From: Halieaceae bacterium UBA3479
GTDB lineage: Bacteria; Pseudomonadota; Gammaproteobacteria; Pseudomonadales; Halieaceae
Assembly (NCBI GenBank): GCA_002377985.1
Contig: DFQW01000029.1
Coordinates: forward strand, 1-11,602
DNA: 11,602 nucleotides
Reading direction: 5' to 3'
A program made the position numbers and the translations under genes. Of the stretch, positions 6,671-11,602 are shown piece after piece (position 1 is the stretch's first letter; every line of letters begins with the position of its first letter). The notes under the pieces are model-generated. The model saw only the letters and a program-made list of their open reading frames with translations, was not told where the DNA came from and did not search any database.

Positions 6671-7807
6671 ATGGCGTTACCTGCAATCACCATTGGCCCC
6701 AGAGTTCGCAAATCGCCCTTTTACGACGCGACAATGCGCGCTGGCGCCAAGGCGTTTACGATTTATAACCACATGTTCATGCCCACCAGCTATGGCGATC
6801 CCAGCGCCGAGTATTGGTCTTTGGTGCAGGGCGTCACGTTGTGGGATGTCGCTGCCGAGCGGCAAGTAGAGATTATTGGTCCGGACGCCCTAAAGCTCAC
6901 TCAGCTACTGACCCCAAGAGATATCGATAGATGCCCCATTAACCGGGCACGCTACGTGGTCTTCGTGGACGATAATGGCGGCATCATCAATGACGCCGTT
7001 TTGTACCGGCACGCAGAGAATCACTTTTGGCTCTCCCCGGGAGATGGTGATGTGCTCCTTTGGGCGAAGGGTGTGGCGGCACAAAGCGGACTCGATGTCA
7101 CGGTGAGGGAGCCCGATGCATCACCGCTACAACTGCAAGGTCCGCTCGCTCCCCGGGTCGCCCACAAACTCTTTGGTGATCTGGCCATTGAACTGGGTTA
7201 CTACCACTTTACCCACACGACCCTCGACGATATTCCGGTCGTGCTGAGCCGCACCGGGTGGAGCGGTGAGCTGGGGTACGAAATTATTCTGCTCGACGGC
7301 AGCCGCGGCACGGAGCTGTGGGAGCATTGCATGGCGGCCGGCGCAGAGTGGGGTATTGAGCCCGCTTGCCCTTCACTCGCCCGCAGCATGGAAGGCGGTT
7401 TACTGTCCTACTGCAGCGACATCACCCTGAACGACGATCCCTTTACCATTGGCATGGAGCGCTTGCTTGATATCGACAAACCACATGACTACATCGGAAA
7501 AGCGGCGCTACAGGCCATTGCCAAAACCGGGCCGACCCGGCGTCTGGTAGGCGCCAATTTCTACGGCGACCCGGTGATACCCAACGAGCATTTTATGCCG
7601 GTCAAGTCGGGAGAGGACGTGGTGGGCCACGTCACGCGTTACGCCTATTCTCCTCGGCTCGAACACAACATTGCATTGGTGAATTTGCCGGTTGCTCTGG
7701 CGGCGCCCGGCACGCCTATTTTACTGGATGCCGGCGATGGCTGGCGTAGCGCAGAGGTCGTTGATATTCCGTGGATTACCGCTGAAAAAACCATTCCTGC
7801 TTGGTAG
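6671..7807 (+). CDS. GcvT/DmdA-family tetrahydrofolate-dependent methyltransferase (DMSP demethylase-like)
   Basis: Members of this family move a one-carbon unit to tetrahydrofolate: GcvT takes an aminomethyl group from glycine cleavage, DmdA takes a methyl from dimethylsulfoniopropionate. The 378-residue length matches DmdA (about 365-370) and the N-terminal half is DmdA-like: YNHMFMPT (32-39), AEYWSL (46-51), LWDVAAERQVEI (57-68) and GPDALKL (70-76). Asp108 in GGIINDAVL aligns with the catalytic Asp of GcvT. The loop RTGWSGELGYEI (194-205), however, reads like GcvT (RTGYTGEDGFEI) rather than known DmdA (RSGWSKQ or RSGYSKQ). EGGLLSYCSD (241-250) again recalls DmdA. It is therefore a DmdA relative whose donor may be DMSP or another methylated sulfonium or amine. 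No dmdB, dmdC or dmdD gene is in the window. The ATG has GAGG about 10 nt upstream. The homocysteine methyltransferase two genes upstream supports a one-carbon role. Confidence 0.8.
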   Translation: MALPAITIGPRVRKSPFYDATMRAGAKAFTIYNHMFMPTSYGDPSAEYWSLVQGVTLWDVAAERQVEIIGPDALKLTQLLTPRDIDRCPINRARYVVFVDDNGGIINDAVLYRHAENHFWLSPGDGDVLLWAKGVAAQSGLDVTVREPDASPLQLQGPLAPRVAHKLFGDLAIELGYYHFTHTTLDDIPVVLSRTGWSGELGYEIILLDGSRGTELWEHCMAAGAEWGIEPACPSLARSMEGGLLSYCSDITLNDDPFTIGMERLLDIDKPHDYIGKAALQAIAKTGPTRRLVGANFYGDPVIPNEHFMPVKSGEDVVGHVTRYAYSPRLEHNIALVNLPVALAAPGTPILLDAGDGWRSAEVVDIPWITAEKTIPAW

Positions 7808-7837
7808 ATAGTTTTTCCCGAAAATGAGATTGTGACT

Positions 7838-7852
7838 GTGCTCTCTGAGCAC
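7838..7852. repeat. Short hairpin between the DmdA-like and PsiE-family genes
   Basis: GTGCTC (7838-7843) and GAGCAC (7847-7852) form a perfect 6-bp stem with a 3-nt loop, 30 bp after the DmdA-like stop. There is no T-run after it, so termination would be weak or factor-dependent. TATAGT at 7878-7883 resembles a -10 box for the next gene but has no matching -35. Confidence 0.3.
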
Positions 7853-7910
7853 GTGAACGAATTGATCTTTCGCACCGTATAGTAAAAAGCAGGGATTTTG
7901 GAGACAAACG

Positions 7911-8372
7911 ATGTCCACACAGAATCTGGGAGACGATTATCCCGAGTCCACACAAAAGCTGGACAAGACTGTACTGGGGTTTTTAAGCCTAGCGGAGCGG
8001 CTTTTATTGGTGATTATCAGCCTGCTCACTATGCTGGCGGTGGCGCTCGAACTGGCGCACTTTGCTGATTCCGGTCTTATCCGACTGGCAGACTTGCTCC
8101 TACTCTTCATTTATCTCGAAGTTATCGGCATGGCCTACGCCTACTATGCAACCCACAGCGTGCCAGTCACGTTGCCGGTATTGATTGCCATTACGGGGAT
8201 CACGCGACTGATTATTCTGCAGGGTAAGGAAGCCGAACCGAGCAAGTTGCTTTATGAAGCGGGCGCAGTGCTGCTACTGGCTATCTCGTTGGCCATTCTC
8301 AGTTGGGCTTCGCAACGATCGGCATCGATCAACGGCAGCGGTGAACCAGCCACGGACCAGCCAATCAGCTGA
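7911..8372 (+). CDS. PsiE-family (phosphate-starvation-inducible) membrane protein
   Basis: This small inner-membrane protein has 153 residues and four hydrophobic segments (about 26-47, 58-82, 87-103 and 116-135). The stretch LEVIGMAYAYYATHSVPV, followed by PVLIAITGITRLIILQGKE, is characteristic of the PsiE family, which in E. coli is induced by phosphate limitation and whose molecular role is unknown. GGAG lies 7 nt before the ATG, one of the best ribosome sites in the window. No Pho-box-like direct repeat was evident upstream. It lies 103 bp after the DmdA-like gene, and the phosphopantetheinyl transferase gene begins just after its stop, so those two are probably cotranscribed. A functional link to its neighbours is not apparent. 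Confidence 0.85.
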   Translation: MSTQNLGDDYPESTQKLDKTVLGFLSLAERLLLVIISLLTMLAVALELAHFADSGLIRLADLLLLFIYLEVIGMAYAYYATHSVPVTLPVLIAITGITRLIILQGKEAEPSKLLYEAGAVLLLAISLAILSWASQRSASINGSGEPATDQPIS

Positions 8373-8380
8373 TTCCTTTG

Positions 8381-9094
8381 ATGCCGACCGGCAGCGCCGA
8401 TCTGCCACGGCTATTCAGTCAAGAGCCGCTACACCACATGAGCATTCAGCCGCTTTTTTCTTATCTGGAGAGCTCAACGCTCGCACTGGGCTGGGGACAC
8501 ATAGACAAGCTAGACACCACGCCTGACCCGGAGGAGTGGCTGGATATCGAACACGCCGCAGCCGCACGCCAAAAAGAATTTATCGCTGGACGCAATCTTG
8601 CAAGGGCGTTGGCGCGTTCCCTCGCACTGCCTGACGCACCCCTGAGACGGGCAGATGATCGCTCTCCTCGCTGGCCAGCCGACCGTTGTGGCAGCCTGAC
8701 CCACTGCGCCACAGTGTGTGCCGCTGTCGTCTCGACCACCAAGGAGATGCAGTCTGTCGGTATTGACCTGGAGACTATCGGTCGCGTGGAGGCAAAACTC
8801 TGGCCTACGCTCTTTACCGCACGGGAGCGAGACTATCTCGAGCAACTTGAACCCGAGAAAGCGAGCGTCGAAGCAACGGTTTTTTTTAGCGCCAAGGAGA
8901 GCTTCTACAAGTGTCAGTACCCACTGACCCAGTCTTGGGTTGGCTTTCAGGATGTTGAACTCGAACGCAGCGATGACAAGGTGCTACGCATATCCCCCAC
9001 AAATGGTGACAAACGGCCTTGGCATGCGCCGCCGATACATATCGCGGCGGTCGACGAACAGCATGTCGCCTCGTTAATCCTGCTTTACAGGTAG
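8381..9094 (+). CDS. 4'-phosphopantetheinyl transferase (EntD/Sfp superfamily)
   Basis: This cytoplasmic enzyme transfers the phosphopantetheine arm of coenzyme A to a serine of a carrier protein, activating fatty acid, polyketide or peptide synthases. Magnesium-binding motifs are present: VGIDLE (near 126-131) and FSAKESFYKC (near 169-178). Upstream, KEFIAGRNLARALA, PRWP and GSLTHC match the N-terminal half of EntD-type enzymes. The size (237 residues) suits the family. The start is uncertain: ATG 8381 lies 8 bp after the PsiE-family stop and would be translationally coupled, while ATG 8438 gives a 218-residue protein with AAGAG about 12 nt upstream. Both ribosome sites are poor. No synthase or carrier protein is encoded in the window, so the partner is elsewhere in the genome. 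The gene ends four bases from the stop of the convergent bciA, with no terminator between. Confidence 0.9.
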   Translation: MPTGSADLPRLFSQEPLHHMSIQPLFSYLESSTLALGWGHIDKLDTTPDPEEWLDIEHAAAARQKEFIAGRNLARALARSLALPDAPLRRADDRSPRWPADRCGSLTHCATVCAAVVSTTKEMQSVGIDLETIGRVEAKLWPTLFTARERDYLEQLEPEKASVEATVFFSAKESFYKCQYPLTQSWVGFQDVELERSDDKVLRISPTNGDKRPWHAPPIHIAAVDEQHVASLILLYR

Positions 9095-9098
9095 CGTG

Positions 9099-10052
9099 CT
9101 AGAACAGACTGTGCTCCCGCCGATCAGGCGGCGGGCGCGCACCGGCGCAAACGGCGTGATAAAAATCGTCGAGCGTGTCCTCGCCGAATTCGGGTGTCGC
9201 GTCGGCGTCATAGCATTGTGCCACCTCATCCCAGACCAGCATCGACTCCGAGGCATAAAACTGGGCGATGCGCAGAAACTCTGCACGATCCGCCATCCGC
9301 TGCGAGAACAGTGCTAGCGGTGTAATGGCCCAGCGCAACCAAGTGAACATGTTGACAGGCAAAGACCGAAGGCGACAAGGCTGACCCGCCGCATCGCAGA
9401 GCATCCTGGCCTGAGCCAGCGGCGTGATGGCAGGCCCGGGGCCACCGATAATGCGTTGCACCGTCCCCTCTCTCGGCTCGTCGAGCTGCCCGACAATGAA
9501 TCGCGCCAGATCACGATCGGAAATTGGCTTGCAGGCCGTCCGCTCCCCCGAACCGAACACCAGGAATGGCTTACCCGCCTGTACTCGCGCCAGTTGCCCC
9601 ACCAAAGATCTGAAAAAGGCGGTAGCACGGATAACGGTAGCGGGTACGGGAGAATCATAAAGTGCAGACTCAAACCGCAGCTTCGCCTGCTGAAAAGCCA
9701 GCACCGGCTTCTGGACACAGATTGCCGAGAGCAGCACAAAGTGCGCAGCGCGGTCACGCTCAGCGCGCGCTAACAGCCTTTGATTGGCCTCAAAGTCAAC
9801 GCGAAGCGCGTCATCTGGCGCGCCCGTCCTGCTCGCCAGGCAAGACACAACTGCCTGTACCGCAGGCACCTGAGCGTCCCAATCCACATCCATCGTAATG
9901 TCGGCCTCGACTACGGTGACCGACTGATTGTCTTCAACAACCAGGGTGTGACCAGGGCGCGCGAGTGCAATTACCTCATGGCCCTTGGCGGCCAATTCCT
10001 TCAGCACCGCCTGACCGATGTAACCTGTCGCTCCCGCCAGCAATACCCGCAT
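9099..10052 (-). CDS. bciA: Divinyl chlorophyllide a 8-vinyl reductase, BciA type
   Basis: BciA reduces the C8 vinyl group of 3,8-divinyl (proto)chlorophyllide to ethyl with NADPH, a step in bacteriochlorophyll synthesis. The 317-residue protein is an atypical SDR/NmrA-like fold: GATGYIG (7-13) binds the cofactor. SAICVQKP followed by FQQAKLRFE (109-128), TAFFRSL near 144, ACKPISDRDLA near 173, IGGPGPAITPL near 202, and YASESMLVWD...TPEFGEDTLDDF near 266-297 closely follow plant DVR and bacterial BciA, so this is not just a generic NAD-dependent epimerase. It has no transit peptide, as expected in bacteria. The ATG at 10052 is preceded by a modest AGAG site. The upstream promoter candidate carries a palindrome. 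The gene implies that the organism makes bacteriochlorophyll, although no other pigment-synthesis gene is visible here. It is convergent with the phosphopantetheinyl transferase. Confidence 0.92.
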   Translation of the reverse strand: MRVLLAGATGYIGQAVLKELAAKGHEVIALARPGHTLVVEDNQSVTVVEADITMDVDWDAQVPAVQAVVSCLASRTGAPDDALRVDFEANQRLLARAERDRAAHFVLLSAICVQKPVLAFQQAKLRFESALYDSPVPATVIRATAFFRSLVGQLARVQAGKPFLVFGSGERTACKPISDRDLARFIVGQLDEPREGTVQRIIGGPGPAITPLAQARMLCDAAGQPCRLRSLPVNMFTWLRWAITPLALFSQRMADRAEFLRIAQFYASESMLVWDEVAQCYDADATPEFGEDTLDDFYHAVCAGARPPPDRREHSLF

Positions 10053-10079
10053 GGCAATCTCTACCGTAACCGTTGTGCC

Positions 10080-10108
10080 ACCCTAGGCGGGTCGCGGCGA
10101 CCGGTCAA
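10080..10108 (-). promoter_or_regulatory. Candidate sigma-70 promoter of bciA
   Basis: On the minus strand TTGACC (10108-10103) is followed after exactly 17 bp by TAGGGT (10085-10080). The -35 matches five of six consensus bases, the -10 three of six. Transcription would start near 10073, about 20 nt before the bciA ATG. The weak -10 with a good -35 suits a regulated promoter. Confidence 0.45.
10090..10106. promoter_or_regulatory. Operator-like overlapping palindromes in the bciA promoter
   Basis: GGTCGC-G-GCGACC (10090-10102) is a perfect 13-bp palindrome lying wholly between the candidate -35 and -10. GACCGGTC (10099-10106) is a second perfect palindrome overlapping it and the -35. A repressor bound here would block RNA polymerase. 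It does not match the TGT-N12-ACA site of PpsR/CrtJ. The binding protein is unknown. Confidence 0.4.
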
Positions 10109-10173
10109 TCAAGAAAATAGTTCCTCACTCCGCCAGCGCAGCATCATTGCTGCCAACGGAACCTTCAGCCGCA

Positions 10174-10368
10174 GGGGTGTGCTTATCAGTAGCGATCTCG
10201 ACTTTGTGGGTACGACAAAGCCTCGTGCCTAAAATCAATCAACTCCGTGACAAATAGCTGGCGGGCGACGCACTGGCAGGAGTACATTTCGCGCGATGGC
10301 ATCGAATCTCAGTGGTGATTAATCTCATACAGCTGGTCGCTCTGGCGGCTTTGTTAGCCGTACTCTGA
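10174..10368 (+). pseudogene. Decayed 3' remnant of a DUF4149 (TMEM205-like) membrane-protein gene
   Basis: This plus-strand frame reads LWVRQSLVPKINQLRDK, then a TAG stop (10255-10257), then LAGDALAGVHFARWHR, then ISVVINLIQLVALAALLAVL and TGA at 10366. The combined text follows the C-terminal half of DUF4149 membrane proteins, whose pattern as I recall it is RQ-L-P-IN--RD--LAGD---G--F-RLHR-SV-IN--QL. The frame stays open back to 10087, but I find no N-terminal helices and no credible start; that space holds the bciA promoter. The intact family is about 130-150 residues, so roughly the first half is lost and a stop interrupts the rest; TAG from CAG would need one C-to-T change. It occupies most of the 357-bp stretch between bciA and the LysE-family gene. 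The family match is from memory of the motif, not a search. Confidence 0.6.
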
Positions 10369-10409
10369 GACGACAAGCCTAGCCCTCTCGCGCACAAGGT
10401 GTAGCTGTT

Positions 10410-11024
10410 ATGGATCCCGAGCTGCTTTGGGTTTTTATCCCGACGATTGCGGCTATCTCGCTGACGCCGGGTATGTGTATGACATTGGCCTTCAGCCTCG
10501 GGTTATCTCAAGGTTACCGCCAGACGCTGTGGATGATGTGGGGTGAACTCGCCGGAGTCGCAACGGTGGTCATTACCTGCGTGCTCCTTCTGGCCTGGAT
10601 CCAATCGCTCTCGACGATCTATTTCACCGCCCTCGCATTAATTGGGGGCAGCTACTTGCTGTGGATCGCCTACCGCCTTTGGACCCAACCCGCGCACTTT
10701 GAGCGGGGTGAAGGGCAGCCTCGGCTCGCGCCATTGGCGTTACTCACCCTGGGCTACACCACCGCCGTTATGAATCCCAAAGGCTGGGGATTTATGGTTG
10801 CCCTGCTACCCGGCTTCATCTCGCCGGCCTATTCCACAAGCGAGCAGCTGGTGGTTTTTCTATCAGTCTTTTTGCCTTCCGAATTTCTATTTATGAGCCT
10901 GTACGCATCGGGCGGCAGCGGCTTGCGTCGATTACTCAGCAGCGATCAGCAGTTGGCACGACTCAATAAACTGTCGGCGACGCTCATGGTACTGGTCGCG
11001 CTGCTGGTACTGACCAAGCTATAA
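10410..11024 (+). CDS. LysE/RhtB-family amino-acid or metabolite exporter
   Basis: This inner-membrane exporter has 204 residues and about six hydrophobic segments, the usual size for LysE/RhtB proteins that export amino acids or their derivatives by proton exchange. The N-terminal signature SLTPGMCMTLAFSLGLSQGYR (from about 17) corresponds to the family PGP-x(n)-G-x-x-x-G motif, here with PGM in place of PGP. NPKGWGFMVALLPGF near 122 matches the conserved NPK segment. The ATG at 10410 has AAGG about 10 nt upstream. It starts 41 bp after the DUF4149 remnant and ends 17 bp from the stop of the convergent carotenoid oxygenase gene. The exported compound cannot be predicted. Confidence 0.88.
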   Translation: MDPELLWVFIPTIAAISLTPGMCMTLAFSLGLSQGYRQTLWMMWGELAGVATVVITCVLLLAWIQSLSTIYFTALALIGGSYLLWIAYRLWTQPAHFERGEGQPRLAPLALLTLGYTTAVMNPKGWGFMVALLPGFISPAYSTSEQLVVFLSVFLPSEFLFMSLYASGGSGLRRLLSSDQQLARLNKLSATLMVLVALLVLTKL

Positions 11025-11041
11025 CTGAGGGTAAATAGCGC

Positions 11042-11602
11042 TCAGATTCCCGGCGCCCAACTGGCGTGAAAACCAAAGGGCACTCGTTGGGGCAGTGTGA
11101 CCCGCGCCATGGGCCCTCGCGTGATGTCTTTGGCGTCGAACACCAGACAACGCGAAGCCCAGTCTCGGGTATCGGTCACCAACGTGATCACGTAACCGTC
11201 GTCTTCATCGTTGTCCCGGGTGGCCCCGGCCTTTGGCGCGTAGACGGCCTCACTACCGAAGACGCCATCACCGTAGTCCCACTGCTGACGACAGCCCGTG
11301 TCGTTGTCATATTTCACCAACCCGGTGAAGCGCAAGGTATGGCCGCCCTCCTCAAGGAGCGGAATCCGTTGGTGATAGGCGTAGCGACTTTTCACACCCG
11401 CATAGAGCGGATTGGTTTTATTGAACTCGGTGTTGAGGTCATCAATATCGCCCTCTCGCACCTCGCCCGTGCGCAAGTTAAAACGCCATCGGTAGTTGTT
11501 CGCCTCGAGCCGCATATACGCCAACATATGAGAGAGCTCGCCTTCGTCGCTGGTCGCCGATGGCATGGGATTGGTCGAGCGACAGCCATCCATCACCACC
11601 CA
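11042..11602 (-). CDS. Carotenoid cleavage oxygenase, C-terminal part (N-terminus beyond right edge)
   Basis: This is a non-heme iron dioxygenase that splits carotenoids, apocarotenoids or stilbene-like compounds. About 186 residues are visible of an expected 450-530. They include WVVMDGCRST at the right edge, a GSEAVYAPK strand-loop containing the conserved glutamate region, DDGYVITLVTDTRDWASRCLVFDAKD, and the C-terminal ARVTLPQRVPFGFHASW, where the His of GFHASW is the last of the four iron-ligand histidines. The frame is open to the window edge, so the start cannot be placed. A cleavage role in carotenoid turnover or retinal supply fits a pigmented, light-exposed bacterium, and bciA lies about 1 kb away. 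Lignostilbene-type activity is the main alternative; the visible part cannot tell them apart. Confidence 0.9.
   Translation of the reverse strand, partial: WVVMDGCRSTNPMPSATSDEGELSHMLAYMRLEANNYRWRFNLRTGEVREGDIDDLNTEFNKTNPLYAGVKSRYAYHQRIPLLEEGGHTLRFTGLVKYDNDTGCRQQWDYGDGVFGSEAVYAPKAGATRDNDEDDGYVITLVTDTRDWASRCLVFDAKDITRGPMARVTLPQRVPFGFHASWAPGI

Noticed and set aside
9900..10140. Possible PpsR/CrtJ site (TGT-N12-ACA) upstream of bciA
   Set aside because: No such spaced pair was found in the roughly 90 bp upstream of the bciA start.
10202..10220. Perfect inverted repeat CTTTGT-N7-ACAAAG
   Set aside because: It lies inside the DUF4149-like coding remnant, where those codons fit the family motif, so the symmetry is probably incidental.
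9780..10232. Plus-strand open frame of 150 codons over the bciA 5' part
   Set aside because: Most of it is antisense to bciA, its composition is not protein-like, and the DUF4149-like signal is in a different frame.
1..11602. Search for CRISPR arrays, tRNA genes, insertion sequences and phage attachment repeats
   Set aside because: No repeat-spacer pattern, cloverleaf, transposase or flanking direct repeats were seen by reading.

Overview
The window looks like chromosome from a marine gammaproteobacterium of the OM60/NOR5 (Halieaceae) type, the group that includes aerobic anoxygenic phototrophs such as Congregibacter and Luminiphilus. That placement is inference from gene content and no alignment was run. 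The main clue is a clear BciA-type divinyl chlorophyllide 8-vinyl reductase (9099-10052, minus), which points to bacteriochlorophyll synthesis. A carotenoid oxygenase, a DMSP-demethylase-like protein and sodium-coupled sugar transport fit a marine, light-exposed bacterium. Genes are densely packed. I see no insertion sequences, tRNA or rRNA genes, or CRISPR arrays.

Region 1 (1-3841, minus strand) is a sugar or polyol uptake and oxidation cluster read right to left: an SGLT-type sodium/solute symporter, a Gfo/Idh/MocA oxidoreductase whose ATG overlaps the symporter stop (ATGA), and an aldo/keto reductase of the xylose/aldose reductase type that runs off the left edge. Import followed by two NAD(P)-dependent redox steps is the likely logic. 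The actual substrate cannot be read from the sequence.

Region 2 (about 3842-4130) is a divergent control region with a candidate -10 box on each strand. Region 3 (4131-9094, plus strand) holds a zinc-type homocysteine S-methyltransferase, a YcaD-like MFS transporter, a GcvT/DmdA-family folate-dependent methyltransferase, a PsiE-family membrane protein and a 4'-phosphopantetheinyl transferase. The first three suggest uptake and demethylation of a methylated sulfonium or betaine compound, with methyl groups passed to homocysteine or tetrahydrofolate. This is a hypothesis from adjacency.

Region 4 (9099-11602) has bciA on the minus strand, tail to tail with the phosphopantetheinyl transferase. 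Its promoter candidate carries a palindrome between the -35 and -10 boxes. Next comes a decayed remnant of a DUF4149 membrane-protein gene (about 10174-10368) with an in-frame stop, then a LysE/RhtB exporter, and finally the C-terminal part of a carotenoid cleavage oxygenase that runs off the right edge.

The most notable points are the methyl-transfer gene set around a DmdA-like protein with a GcvT-like active-site loop, a 48-codon ORF joined to both its neighbours by ATGA overlaps, bciA with an operator-like promoter away from other visible pigment genes, and the DUF4149 relic.
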